Positions 1 through 12,975 of a stretch of DNA of 64,000 nucleotides are shown here, piece after piece; the first letter of the stretch is position 1; every line of letters starts with the position of its first letter. The stretch covers positions 101,973,622 through 102,037,621 of the forward strand of contig OW121744.1 in NCBI GenBank assembly GCA_933228675.1, given 5' to 3'. Source of the stretch: Stomorhina lunata. Lineage: Eukaryota; Arthropoda; Insecta; Diptera; Rhiniidae. The notes beneath the pieces were generated by a model, which saw only the letters and a program-made list of their open reading frames with translations, made no database searches and had not been told where the DNA came from. The position numbers and the translations under genes are program-made.

Positions 1-497
1 TATCTCTTTAACATTATATTTTTGCTTAAAAAGCATTATTTTAAATAAAATGCATTTAATTTCTTTTAATTTGATATTTTGCCAAATTTCATTGACCAAA
101 TTGAACCCAAAAGCCCAGTCATTGTAATAAATATTTTGTATAGAAAAATTTACATGCTAGACCTAAAGAATTTTGATCATAAAAATAAAAGTTTTGAAAC
201 ATTTTTCGTCACCTGCTGCAGCACAAGAAAAATGTTTTGAAACATAAAATGGATCATTTCCTTTTCCATTTCAAGGTATTTTTCTAAACAAAAAACCCTT
301 AAGAAATATATTCAAATTTAAACATTAATTAAAACAATTTATAAAATGTCTTTAACTAATTAAAAAAAAAAAAAACAAATTTAATAAAACGTTTAATAAA
401 CTTTCTCAAGAACAGGGTTAAATTTTTTGGCACAATTTTTTTCAAATTTTCAAATACTTTTGATTCTAGTGGAAATTTTTTGAATTAAATAAGATTA
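1..497. other. Unique A+T-rich DNA, no gene seen
   Basis: Non-repetitive A+T-rich sequence with A and T homopolymer runs. I see no open frame with balanced composition, no exon with paired splice sites and no RNA gene. It could be intergenic or intronic. Confidence 0.5.
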
Positions 498-686
498 CAC
501 TGCCGTTGAACTGTATACGACACCTATTAAGATAAAGTCATAAGAATTTTTCTCGATAAGCCAGGAAATATTTTGAATACATGTAGACCACATTATTAAT
601 GGGTCAAATGAGGTATAATATTCCAAAAAGAATGAATTATCGGTAAAATTGATTTAAAAGGTGTCGTAAGCTGATGACCGGCAGTG
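498..686. mobile_element. Tc1/mariner-type MITE (189 bp)
   Basis: A non-coding element bounded by 28-bp terminal inverted repeats. Both ends begin CACTGCCG and both end ACGACACCT when read inward, with a diverged 11-bp middle. TA dinucleotides flank both sides (496-497 and 687-688), as expected for the TA target-site duplication of Tc1/mariner transposons. The interior is too short for any transposase, so the element would need an enzyme supplied from elsewhere. The TIRs differ from those of the two DD41D mariners in this window, so another Tc1-like family is implied. Confidence 0.7.
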
Positions 687-688
687 TA

Positions 689-1520
689 CTTTTCTTGAAA
701 AACCTTTTTTTCTATTATTTGCGGCATCTCAAATTTATTTGCTTTTAAATCTGTTTGTTTTTCATTAATTAAAGTCTATTTTCAGCTTTAATAAAATATT
801 TTCTATTTCTATAAAATTAACACAATTTTTTTGCAATAGAAATCCCATAAATAGTTTAATAATCTTTTAGGAAAAACAGATGCCTTATAAAAGAATTATT
901 AAGATATTAGCATTAAATTTCAAATGTTTTCTTGCAAATGTCGAATATCTCATAAACTATAGGAGATAGAAGATGTAGCAATGTTTTTTTGTAGATCTCA
1001 GCTAGCAGATTTCGTATCAATACAAAAACGAAAATCTCTATAGTATTTTCGGTGGCACTTTAGCCATATAAATAGCTGTAGTGTACTGCAGTTTTGGGAG
1101 CTTAACAGAAATTTTGCGTCTTTAAAAGTGGGATGAAAAAGACCCCACCCATTCCCTTTTTCTATTTAGATCCATTCTTGTAAATCCCTAGGAGCCCATC
1201 TATAGAATTGATTTGAGTTCCAGGGATATCCATAGTGAAGGAGTGGTCTAAGAGTGGGGTGGGAATACTGTGCTTAAGACATTCTAATTTTCTCTAGAAA
1301 ATTATAAAATTTCCCCACGGAATTTTTTTCACCAAACTTTTTGCTGGGTTGTCTTTAATAATGCAAATTTAGTTGATAAATTATTTTGCAAGTTATATAA
1401 AATTATAGCAGGGTTTTTTTCTTTAGTTGTTGACCATTTCTAAAGACCCATTTCCTTTTTTTTTTAAATAGTGTAATCTTTTCAGTTTTCAAATGATTTG
1501 CGTCAATTCTTAGGCTTATT
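689..1520. other. Unique DNA, no gene seen
   Basis: Mixed A+T-rich sequence, with a slightly less A+T-rich stretch around 1080-1270. No coding signal, splice pair or RNA gene is recognised. Confidence 0.45.
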
Positions 1521-1524
1521 ATAA

Positions 1525-3350
1525 CAAATATGTAAAACTCTTATTATAGCATATTATTACTATAGTATAAACAAATTCTTACTTTTATAGAAAATTTTTT
1601 ATAAATGTGTCTTATTTTTATAGGAAATTTTTAAAAAATTTCTTATTTTTAAAAGAAATTTTTTTAAAAGTTTCTTATATTTATAGGAAATTTTTCAAAA
1701 ATTTCCTCTTTTTATAGGAAATTTTTTAAAAATGTCTTATTTTTATAGGAAATTTTTCAAATATGTAAAACTCTTATTATAGCATATTATTACTATAGCA
1801 TAAAAAAATTCTTACTTTTATAGAAAATTTTTTAAAAGTGTCTTATTTTTATAGGAAATTTTTAAAAAAATTCTTATTTTTAAAGGAAATTTTTTAAAAG
1901 TTTCTTATATTTATAGGAAATTTTTCAAAAATTTCCTCTTTTTATAGGAAATTTTTTAAAAATGTCTTATTTTTATAGGAAATTTTTCAAAAATTTGTAA
2001 TTTTTATACGAAAATTTTCAAAAATTTCTTATTTTTATAGGGAATTTTTTTCATTATTTTTATAGGAAATTTTTCAAAAATTTCTTATTTTTATAGGAAA
2101 TTTTTCAAAAATTTCATATTTTTATAGAAAAATTTTTAAAAATTTCTTATTTTTATATGAAAATTTTTCAAAAATTTCTTATTTTATAAGAAATTTTTCA
2201 AAAATTTCTTATTTTACAGGAAATTTTTCAAAAATTTCTTATTTTTATAAGAAATTTTTAAAAAATTTCCTATTTTTATAAGAAAATTTTCAAAAATTTA
2301 TTTTTTTTATAAGAAATTTTTAAAAAATTTCCTATTTTTATATGAAAATTTTTAAAAATTTCTTTTATAGAAAATTTTTCAAAAATATCTAATTTTTATA
2401 GGAAATTCTTCAAAACGTTCTTATTTTTATGGGAAATTTTTCAAAAATTTCTTATTTTATAAGAAATTTTTCAAAAATTTCTTATTTTTATAAGAAATTT
2501 TTAAAAAATTTCCTATTTATATAAGAAAATTTTCAAAAATTTATTATTTTTATAAGAAATTTTTAAAAATTTCCTATTTTTATAAGAAAATTTTTAAAAA
2601 TTTCTTTTATAGGAAATTTTTTCAAAAATTTCTAATTTTTATAGGAAATTCTTCAAAAACTTCTGATTTTTATAGGAAATTTTTCAAAAATTTACTATTT
2701 TTATAGGAAATTTATTACAAAATTTACTATTTTAATAGGAAATTTTTCAAATATTGACTATTTTTATAAGAAATTTAAAAATTTAAGAAATTTTTGAAAA
2801 ATTTCATATAAAACTCTTAATTTTATAAGGGATTTTTTATTTCTTATTTTTAAAGGAAAAATTTCTTATTTTTATAGGAAATTTTTCAAAAATTTCATAT
2901 TTTTTATAGAAAATTTTTCAAAAATTTATTATTTTTATAGGAAATTTTTCAAAAATTTATTATTTTTATAGGAAATTTTTCAAAAATTTCATATTTTTTA
3001 TAGAAAATTTTTCAAAAATTTACTATTTTTATAGGAAATTTTTCAAAAATTTACTATTTTTATAGGAAATTTATTACAAAATTTACTATTTTAATAGGAA
3101 ATTTTTCAAAAATTAACTATTTTTATAAGAAATTTAAAAATTTAAGAAATTTTTGAAAAATTTCCTATAAAACTCTTAATTTTATAAGAGATTTTTTATT
3201 TCTTATTTTTAAAGGAAAATTTCTTATTTTTATAGGAAATTTTTCAAAAATTTCATATTTTTATAGGAAATTTTTGAAAAATTTATTATTTTTATAGGAA
3301 ATTTTTCAAAAAATTATTATTTTTATAGGAAATTTTTCAAAATTTTACTT
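1525..3350 (+). repeat. Sat1 array a (31-bp satellite, degenerate)
   Basis: Tandem copies of a 31-bp monomer built around TATAGGAAATTTTTC followed by AAAAATTTCTTA or a variant. The copies are diverged, with many indels. The left edge shows higher-order duplication: a block starting caaatatgtaaaactc at 1525 recurs at 1758, 233 bp later. A block around 2700-2890, containing a short inverted monomer, recurs about 360 bp later around 3060-3245. The divergence suggests an old or edge part of the satellite field. Confidence 0.9.
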
Positions 3351-3359
3351 TTTATATAG

Positions 3360-4300
3360 AAAACTTCAAATTTGCTGTAGAACATTCTATTTGTTTATAT
3401 AATAATCCTTAATTTTTCTCCTGCCTGTTATTTTCTAGAAAATTCCGTTACATAACCTTTAAATCAATGATTTTTACCCCCTTTTCCCAATACGACAACA
3501 CACAGTGACTAAAAGTGTAAAAAATATTACAGTTTAAATATTTTGTTTAAAATTGTGTTTTTTATCATTTGGCTTAAAAATGAAAAAAAAAAAAAACTCA
3601 GAAAATGTTCAAGAAAAATTCATGGCAACTACAGGTTATTGACACTCATTAAATATTGCAACAGAAAAAAATTTGAAAACAAAACGGCAGCAGCAGCAAC
3701 AATCACTTCACTCTGAAAAAAGTGCACAAATTGTGGGTAAAGCTTTTTTTTTTTGTTGTATTTTTAGTATGAGAAAATATTAGACGATTACTCTGCTCAT
3801 ACCTCTAAAAAGGTTTTCTATTATTGTTATTTTTACTTATCCCCAGCCCGGTTTAAGTAATTCTTCTCTCATTCATTCTATCTATCGGAATTGCGAGTAA
3901 AAAGTATCACAGAAAACAAGGTCACCAGCTCCTAGAAATGGCTAAAAATAAATTGAAAAAATATAGAAAGAAACTGAGCAAAAACACAAAGCGCTTTACC
4001 CTAAACCCCCCTATCATTGCACTTACACTAAAGCGGCTAATGTTGCATTTTTACAAAGCTTTGATGTTTAACAACATTAACCACAGCAACAACAACAATA
4101 GCATATAATTGCAAAGTGTAGCAACAAAAAAAAAAAGCTTTGCTCACAGAGTTCAATGCATTCAGCAACGAACGACCTTTGTTGAAAAAAAAAGTACGTT
4201 CACGTAAAGTACTTTTATCACACAAGTACTAATGTTTTGACCTACACCAACTAAGGTGGTGTAGGGTATATTAAGATTGTGCCCAGTGATATTAGTTTGA
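3360..4300. other. Spacer between Sat1 arrays, no gene seen
   Basis: Unique sequence with CAG/CAA-rich and poly-A/T patches. A perfect 9-bp hairpin (CCTACACCA at 4241-4249, TGGTGTAGG at 4257-4265) lies at its right end and reads into gtagggtat. The same ggtgtagggta motif occurs near 63.7 kb, so it probably belongs to a dispersed repeat end. The short minus-strand frame at 4037-4225 has low-complexity composition and I do not call it a gene. Confidence 0.45.
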
Positions 4301-4307
4301 CACCCAT

Positions 4308-5950
4308 AAGAAATTTTTGAAAAATTTCTTATCAAAATAAGAAATTTTTAAAAGTTTCCTATAAAAATAAGAAATTTTTGAAAAATTTTCTTTAAAAATA
4401 AGAAATTTTAAAAAATTTCCTATAAAAATTAGAAATTTTTGAAAAATTTTCTATGAAAATAAGAAATTTTTTTAAAATTTCCTATAAAAATAAAAAAATT
4501 TTGAAAATTTTTCTATAAAAATAAGAAATTTTTGAAGAATTTCCTATAAAAATAAAAAATTTTTGAAAATTTTCCTATAGAAATAGACAATTCTTAAAAA
4601 ATTTCCTATAAAAATAAACAAATTTTTGAAAAATTTCCTATAAAAATAAAAAATTTTTGAAAAATTCCCAATAGAAATAGACAATTCTTGAAAAATTTCC
4701 TATAAAAATAAACAAATTTTTGAAAAATTTCCTATAAAAATATAAAATTTTTGAAAAATTTCCTAAAAAATATAAAATTTTTGAAAAATTTCCTAAAAAA
4801 TAGAAAATTTTTGAAAAATTTCCTATAAAAATATACAATTTTTGAAAAATTTCCTAAAAAATAGAAAATTTTTGAAAAATTTCCTATAAAAATAGAAAAT
4901 TTTTGAAAATTTTCCTATAAAAATAGAAAATTTTTGAAGAATTGCCTTTAAAAATAAGAAATTTTTGAAAAATTTCCTATAAAAATAGAAAATTTTTGAA
5001 AAATTTAATATAAAAATACAAAATTTTTAAAAAATTTCCTATAAAAATAGAAAATTTTGGAAAAATTTCCTATAAAAATAGAAAATTTTTGAAAATTTTC
5101 CTATAAAAATAGAAAGTTTTTGAAAAATTTCCTATATAAAAAAAAAATTTTTTTAAAATTTCCTATAAAAAATATAAATTTTTTGAAAAATTTCGTATAA
5201 AAATAGAAAATTTTTTAAAAATTTCCTATAAAAATAGAAAATTTTTGAAAAATTTCCTAAAGAATAAGAAATTTTTGAAAAATTTCCTAAAGAATAAGAA
5301 ATTTTTGAAAAATTTCCTATAAAAATAAGAAATTTTTAAAAATTTCCTATAAAAATAAGAAATTTTTGAAAAATTTCCTATAAAAATAGAAAATTTTCTT
5401 ATAAAAAATAAGAAATTTTGGAAAAATTTCCTATAAAAATAAAAAATTTTTGAAAAATTTCCGTTAAAAATAGAAAATTTTTGAAAAATTTCCTATAAAA
5501 ATATAAAATTTTTGAAAAATTTAATATAAAAATAGAAAATTTTTGAAAAAATTCCTATAAAAATAGAAAATTTTGGAAAAATTTCCTATAAAAATAAGAA
5601 ATTTTTGAAAAATTTTCTATAAAAATAGAAAATTTTTGAAAAATTTCCTATAAAAATAAGAAATTTTTGATAAATTTCCTATAAAAATAAGAAATTTTTA
5701 AAAAAATTTCCTATAAAAATTAGACATTTTTGAAAATTTTGCTATAAAAATAAGAAATTTCTGAAAAACTTCCTACAAAAATAAGAAATTTTTGAATTTC
5801 CTTTAAAAATAGAAGATATTTCAAAAATTTCCTATAAAAATAGAAAAATTTTGAAAAATTTCCTATAAAAACTAAAAATTTTGAAAACTTCCTTTAAAAA
5901 TGAGAAATTTTTGAAAAATTTCCTATAAAAATAAGATTTTTTTTAATTTC
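4308..5950 (-). repeat. Sat1 array b, inverted orientation
   Basis: The same 31-bp satellite as array a, but reverse-complemented: units read ATAAGAAATTTTTGAAAAAT followed by TTCCTATAAAA. Copies are moderately diverged (G/A changes in AGGAAA, AAGAAA and AGAAAA). Long minus-strand open frames here are by-products of the repeat. Confidence 0.9.
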
Positions 5951-6827
5951 CAATAAAAGTCCTGGTATTAGCCAACTTTGTTTTGTTGATTTAGGGTATC
6001 TAATAGTCGGCTTTGATCCTCCATACTTTCTAACTTTGTTTTGTTTTACGAAAGGCTTAGTTAGTTTAACATTAGACAATTTTACACTTTTTTCAAATAC
6101 TAAATGAAAAAGCTTTTCTGCTCTTGCTATGAGTTTAGACAAAAATATCTATGGGTTTTGCGGCTACTGCTGCAGCATTTTTTTGTTGTTACTGTTTGTT
6201 TTTATTGTCATTCCTAGAACCTACCTCAAGTCATTGTTTGGTGTATTAGGTGCGTTTTTTCTCGTTAAAATTTGTTAAGCAAATTTAATTTCAAATGCAT
6301 TGAAAAAGCCCAAAAAAAAAGCTTTTTCTCTTTATACTCTTTTTATAAGAGATGATGCCTGAGCTCATCGCACAGTGCTTCTTCTATTATTTAGAATTGT
6401 AGCAAGAAAACTCTCTTAAATTTGCCTTAATCCTCTTCTAATGTTTTGGTTCAAGGAAGTTTAAAGACCCTTTTTCTGTTCACTTGCAATTAGCAGACTT
6501 TGCCTTCGGATTTGCCCAACACCTCCCTACCAACCCTGATTATTATTATTTGCTAGAAATATCTTTAGATTTTGTGGTTTTAATTGTTGCATTTACATAG
6601 AGAGATGTTGTTTAACGATAATAAATTATGTCAATTAAAATGCACACAAAATGATTAATAATTATTAATATTTATAGACTAAAAGGCCAAGAGATTTGTT
6701 GACATTTTAGAAAATTTTCTAAAAAAAAAAAAATACTTAAAGCAATGTCATTTAATTAAGATATATTTAGAAGAGGTATAATTTTTTTATAAAAGCTTTT
6801 CAGTTTTGTTGGCTTAAAGCTTGAGTA
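5951..6827. other. Spacer between Sat1 arrays, no gene seen
   Basis: Unique A+T-rich DNA. No exon, tRNA or transposon terminus was recognised. Confidence 0.45.
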
Positions 6828-8460
6828 TGAAATTTTTCAAAATTTTTCTATTTTTATAAGAAATTTTTCAAAAATTTACTATTTTTATAGGAACTTTTTC
6901 AAAAAATTACTATTTTTATAGGAAATTTTTCAAAAAATTACTATTTTTATAGGAAAATTTTCAAAAATTTACTATTTTTATAGGAAATTTTTCAAAAATT
7001 TACTATTTTTATAGGAAATTTTTCAAAAATTTACTATTTTTATAGGAAATTTTTCAAAAATTTACTATTTTTATAGGAAATTTTTCAAAAATTTCCTATT
7101 TTTATAGGAAATTTTTCAAAAATTTACTATTTTTATAGGAAATGTTTCAAAAATTTACTATTTTTATAGGAAATTTTTCAAAAATTTACTATTTTTATAG
7201 GAAATTTTTCAAAAATTTACTATTTTTATAGGAAATTTTTCAAAAATTTACTATTTTTATAGGAAATTTTTCAAAAATTTACTATTTTTATAGGAAATTT
7301 TTCAAAAATTTACTATTTTTATAGGAAATTTTTCAAAAATTTACTATTTTTATAGGAAATTTTTCAAAAATTTACTATTTTTATAGGAAATTTTTCAAAA
7401 ATTTACTATTTTTATAGGAAATTTTTCAAAAATTTACTATTTTTATAGGAAATTTTTCAAAAATTTACTATTTTTATAGGAAATTTTTCAAAAATTTACT
7501 ATTTTTATAGGAAATTTTTCAAAAATTTACTATTTTTATAGGAAATTTTTCAAAAATTTACTATTTTTATAGGAAATTTTTCAAAAATTTACTATTTCTA
7601 TTTTTCTATTTTTATAAGAAAATTTTCGAAAATTTACTATTTTTAAAGGAAATTTTTCAAAAAATTACTACTTTTATAGGAAATTTTTCAAAAAATTACT
7701 ATTTTTATAGGAAATTTTTCAAAAATTTACTATTTCTATAGGAATTTTTTCAAAATTTACTATTTTGATGGGAAATTTTTCAAAAATTTTCTATTTCTAT
7801 AGGATTTTTTTCAAAAAATTTACTATTTTTATAGGAAATTTTATAAAAATTTCTTACTTTTATAGGGAAATTTTCAAAGATTTACTATTTTTATAGGAAA
7901 TTTTTCAAAAATTTACTATTTTTATAGGAAATTTTTCAAAGATATTATTATTTTTATAGGAAATTTTTCAAAAATTTACTATTTTTATAGGAAATTTTTC
8001 AAAAATATTCTTATTTTTATAGGAAATTTTTCAAAAATTTACTATTTTTATAGGAATTTTTTTGAAAATTTTCTATTTCTATAGGAAATTTTTCGAAAAT
8101 TTTCTACTTCTATAGGAATTTTTTCAAAAATTTCTTATTTTTATAGGAAATTTTTCGAAAATTTTACAAAATTTACTATTTTCATTGGAAATTTTCTCAA
8201 TAATTTACTATTTTTATAAGAAAATTTTCAAAAATTTTCTATTTTTATAGGAATTTTTTTAAAAAATTTACTTTTTTAAGTGAAAATTTTTTATTTTCAT
8301 AGGAAATTTTTTAAAAATATCTTATTTTTATAGGAAATTTTTAAAAAATTTATTATTTTTACAGAAAATTTTTCAAAAAACTTCTTATTTTAATATAAAT
8401 TTTTTCAAAAATTTCATATTTTTATAGAAATTTTTTCAAAAATTTCTTAAGTGAAATAAC
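6828..8460 (+). repeat. Sat1 array c
   Basis: 31-bp Sat1 monomers in plus orientation. The core from about 6950 to 7590 holds roughly twenty near-identical copies of the variant with TTTACTA after the poly-A ('A-type'). The flanks (7600-8460) are progressively diverged, with T-run length changes and smaller units. Homogeneous core and degenerate edges are the normal signature of unequal exchange. Confidence 0.93.
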
Positions 8461-9104
8461 ACTTAACAAATAAGTAAAAAATTTTTGCTGTTTTGATAAG
8501 AAATTTTTCATTTAAAAAAGTCAGATTTATTTTGATATAAAATTCCTTTGCTGTCAGTTTCTTTTTTGGCTGATGAGATAAACAAACTATAAATTTCAGT
8601 TTAATCAAAATGTTTGTCTCCCATAAATCTGCTCGTTTGTGTACCTAAACTAAACAGCAAAAATTGTACATAATCAAATATTTAATTTAGATGAGAAAAC
8701 TTAATCAAAACTAAATATTTATTAATACTAATAAAAATTGCTCTCTAGAGACTTTGTAAGCCAAAGCAAAATTTTATCAACATGCAAAAAAGCACACAAT
8801 CCGTAACTAGGTCTACGATTTTGATTACTTTAAAAAGTCAATGTACTTTTTTTTTCCATACAAACATGCTGCCGATCTGCTGCCAACGATAGAAAAGCCA
8901 AATATTTAAATACATAGAGTGACAGACAGAATGACGGACAGACAACCGGATTGTCTGTTTGTCTTTCTTCTAGTCTGTCATTCAAATAGAGACTCAACTA
9001 AGTCAAATAAATGTTGAAGACCATGCTTCAACCGTCATCATATCAGTAATGTAGACGTAAGATTAATGCTAAAATGCAAAAGGGCCTAACTTTATTTTAT
9101 GAAG
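8461..9104. other. Spacer with imperfect GACAGACA inverted repeat
   Basis: Unique DNA between arrays c and d. At 8920-8945 and 8951-8980 a run of TGACAGAC/GGACAGACAA motifs is followed by its approximate reverse complement (TTGTCTGT...GTCTGTCA), giving an imperfect hairpin. No gene is seen. Confidence 0.5.
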
Positions 9105-11925
9105 AAATTTCGTTTAAAAACAGGAATTTTTTTTTAAATTTCCTTAAAAATAGGAAATTTTCTAAAAATTTCCTAAAAAAAGGAAATTTTTAAAAATTTC
9201 CTAAAAAATAAAAAAATTTTGAAAAATGTTCTATAAAAATAAGTAATTTTTAAAAAATTTCCTCTAAAAATTGGAAATTTTTGAAACATTTCCTAAAAAA
9301 TAAGAAATTTTTTAAAAATTTCCTAAAAAAATGGGAAATTTTTGAAAAAATTCCTAAAAAAAGGGACATTTTTGAAAAATTTCCTATAAAAATGGGAAAT
9401 TTTTGAAAAATTTTCTATAAAATAGGAAATTTTTGAAAAATTTCCTATAAAAATAGAAAATTTTTGAAAAATTTCCTATAAAAATAGGAAATTTTTGAAA
9501 AATTTCCTATAAAAATCGGAAATTTTTGAAACATTTCCTAAAAAATAAGAAATTTTTTGAAAAATTTCCTATAAAAATAGTAAATTTTTGAAAAATTTCC
9601 TAAAAAAATGGGAAATTTTTGAAAAATTTCCTATAAAAATGGGAAATTTTTGAAAAATTTTCTTATAAACATAGGAAATTTTTGAAAAATTTCCTATAAA
9701 AATTGGAAATTTTTGAAAAATTTCCAATAAAAGTAGGAAATTTTTGAAAAATTTCCTATAAAAATAGGAAATTTTTGAAAAATTTCCCATAAAAATAGGA
9801 AATTTTTGAAAAATATCCTATAAAAATAGGAAATTTTTGAAAAATTTCCTATAAAAATAGGAAATTTTTGAAAAATTTCCAATAAAAGTAGGAAATTTTT
9901 GAAAAAATTTCCTATAAAAATAGGAAATTTTTGAAAAATTTCCTATAAAATTAGGAAATTTTTGAAAAATTTCCTATAAAAATAGGAATTTTTTGAAAAA
10001 TTTCCTATATAAATAGGAAATTTTTGAAAAATTTCCTATATAAATAGGAAATTTTTGAAAAATTTCCTATAAAAATAGGAAATTTTTGAAAAATTTCCTA
10101 TAAAAATAGGAAATTTTCGAAAAATTTCCTATAAAAATAGGAAATTTTCGAAAAATTTCCTATAAAAATAGGAAATTTTCGAAAAATTTCCTATAAAAAT
10201 AGGAAATTTTTTGAAAAATTTCCTATAAAAATAGGAAATTTTTGAAAAATTTACTATAAAAATAGGAAATTTTTGAAAAAATTCCTATAAAAATGGGAAA
10301 TTTTTGAAAAATTTCCTATAAAAATAGGAAATTTTTGAAAAATTTCCTATAAAAATAGGAAATTTTTGAAAAATTTCCTATAAAAATAGGAAATTTTTGA
10401 AAAATTTCCTATAAAAATAGGACATTTTTGAAAAATTTCCTATAAAAATAGAAAATTTTTGAAAAATATCCTATAAAAATAGAAAATTTTTGAAAAATTT
10501 CCTATAAAAATAGGACATTTTTGAAAAATTTCCTATAAAAATAGGAAATTTTTGAAAAATTTCCTATAAAAATAGTAAATTTTTGAAAAATTTCCTATAA
10601 AAATAATAAATTTTCCTATAAAAATAGGAAATTTTTGAAAAATTTCCTTAAAAAATAGGACATTTTTGAAAAATTTCTTTTAAAAATGGGAAATTTTTGA
10701 AATATTTCTTTTAAAAATAGGAAATTTTTGAAAAATTTCCTTTAAAAATAGGAAATTTTTGAAAATTACCTTTAAAATTAAGAAAATTTTGAAAAATTTC
10801 CTATAAAATTAGAAAATTTTCAAAAATTTCCTATAAAATTAAGAAATTCTTGAAAAATTTCCTATAAAATTAAGAAATTTTTGAAAAAATTCCTATAAAA
10901 ATAGGAAATTTTTGAAAAAATTCCTATAAAAATGGGAAATTTTTGAAAAATTTCCTATACAAATAGGAAATTTTTTGAAAAATTTCCTATAAAAATAGGA
11001 AATTTTTGAAAAATTTCCTATAAAAATTTCCTATAAAAATAGGAAATTTTTGAAAAATTTCCTATAAAAATAGGAAATTTTTGAAAAATTTCCTATAAAA
11101 ATAGGAAATTTTTGAAAAATTTACTATAAAAATAGAAATTTTTTGAAAAATTTCCTATAAAAATAGGAAATTTTTGAAAAATTTCCTATAAAAATAGGAA
11201 ATTTTTGAAAAATTTACTATAAAAATAGAAAATTTTTGAAAAATGTCCTATAAAAATAGAAAATTTTTGAAAAATGTCCTATAAAAATAGAAAATTTTTG
11301 AAAAATGTCCTATAAAAATAGAAAATTTTTGAAAAATTTCCTATAAAAATAGGAAATTTTTGAAAATTTTCCTATAAAAATAGGAAATTTTTGAAAAATT
11401 TCCTATAAAAATAGGAAATTTTTGAAAAATTTCCTATAAAAATAGGAAATTTTTGAAAAATTTCCTATAAAAATAGGAAATTTTTGAAAAATTTCCTATA
11501 AAAATAGGAAATTTTTGAAAAATTTCCTATAAAAATAGGACATTTTTGAAAAATTTCCTATAAAAATAGGAAATTTTTGAAAAATTTCCTATGAAAATAA
11601 TAATTTCTATAATAATAAAATTTTTCAAAAATAGTAAATTTTTGAAAAATTTCCTATCAAAATAGTAAATTTTTTAAAAATTTTCTATAAAAATAGTAAA
11701 TTTTTGAAAAATTCCTATAAAAATAGTAAATGTTTGAAAAATTTCCTTTAAAAATATTAAATTTTTGAAAAATTTCCTATAAAAATATTAAATTTTTGAT
11801 AATTTCCTATAATGTTAAGAAATTTTTGAAAAATTTCCTATAAAAATTAGAAATTTTTGGAAATTTTTTTACAAAAGTAGCAAATTTTTGAAAAATTTCC
11901 TATAAAAATAGAAATTTTCTCTTGT
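9105..11925 (-). repeat. Sat1 array d, inverted orientation
   Basis: About 90 monomers of the 31-bp satellite in reverse orientation, mostly the palindromic 'C-type' (TTTCCTATAAAAATAGGAAA). Local clusters carry shared private variants; for example, consecutive units at about 11230-11330 have GTCCTAT instead of TTCCTAT. The array decays at both ends. Confidence 0.93.
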
Positions 11926-12700
11926 TTCTACTTTTTTCCGTTTCCTAAAATTTTCAACTTAATTCTTGGAAAAATACTGACTTCCTTATTATATAAACAA
12001 AAAAAGATGAATAATTTTATAAAAAATTCTTGGTTGTTTTCCGTTTTTTTTTTGTCTTATAAACAAAATATCATTTCGTATTTCAACAATAATTAAAATT
12101 CGAAATACTAAAAATTTTTAAATGAATTCAACACCCCTGGAATGTTAGCGATCTTGTCGATCTAAGCACAAAAATTCTACGATCAAAACAATTTTTTTTT
12201 TTATAAAATTAGCAAAACAAAAAACGGAAAGAAAGACAGAGCAAAAAATAGTTAGAGAATAAAAAATTTTATAAAAAAAACAGAAAATCTACTTGATAGA
12301 GATTTATTTAAAATTTACTTCCTGTGGGAAGATTTTAGAAGAATTGAAAAACGAGATCTTTTAGTTTTTAAAAGTGGAGCTTTGAATTGCTGATCCAACT
12401 GACAAAACTGGAGTAAACATCAGAAAATACGTCGTCTGTCCAGTTCATTCATTCATTAAATTGATGATGTTTATTATTTTAAATTTAATTTAACACGAAA
12501 TCATTTTTATTATTATTATGCTGGGGTTTCAAATAACTTGTTGACTTAAAAAAAATCTTAGTAGGCTGATTTTAAAGACTTTGGGGTCTTAAGTGGAACC
12601 CCTTCTTTAATAAAAACCAGAATTGCGTCATTTTTAATGATTTTTAGTTTTTTTATGATTTCATTTCCTGTCATTATTTATTTTTGAATTTTGCATTGGG
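11926..12700. other. Spacer, left part, no gene seen
   Basis: Unique sequence after array d. On the minus strand an AATAAA-like motif (TTTATT at about 12678-12690) lies just downstream of the open frame at 12707-12904. Confidence 0.4.
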
Positions 12701-12706
12701 ATATGG

Positions 12707-12904
12707 CTATAATTTAGACTCCATAGCTTTGATTTCTTCCAACATCTTGTTACTGTACCATTTGCCATTTACCACCTGGTATTTGTTATTTATTTGAGGT
12801 TTCTTTCTCTCTGGCGTAAACTTGAAACCCTTTTTTGTTCTTTCTGCTCGAGAACAAATGCTCTTGTGCATTTTAATATGAAACGCAATACTTGATTTTT
12901 GCAT
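12707..12904 (-). CDS. Unrecognised small ORF, possible gene remnant
   Basis: A 65-codon minus-strand frame in non-satellite DNA. It is rich in Lys, Glu and Ser with few Phe/Leu runs, unlike the low-complexity frames elsewhere. The N-terminal part has a His-x3-His spacing (FHIKMH), and just upstream in another frame there is a C-x3-C, so a frameshifted C2H2-like finger is conceivable. The C-terminal part has the motif NGKWYSN and ends with a charged helix-like tail. An AATAAA motif lies about 20-30 bp past the stop. I do not recognise the family. It may be a decayed exon or pseudogene, or chance. Confidence 0.22.
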   Translation of the reverse strand: MQKSSIAFHIKMHKSICSRAERTKKGFKFTPERKKPQINNKYQVVNGKWYSNKMLEEIKAMESKL

Positions 12905-12975
12905 TTCAAGGACATGTTACGCTGCACTGCACTAATAATAATTGGAAATTCAAACGTAATAAAGATTTTGAACAC

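Noticed and set aside
1140..1275. Inverted ccccaccc/ggggtggg motifs as a transposon end pair
   Set aside because: Adjacent bases do not extend the complementarity; a chance match in a locally GC-richer patch.
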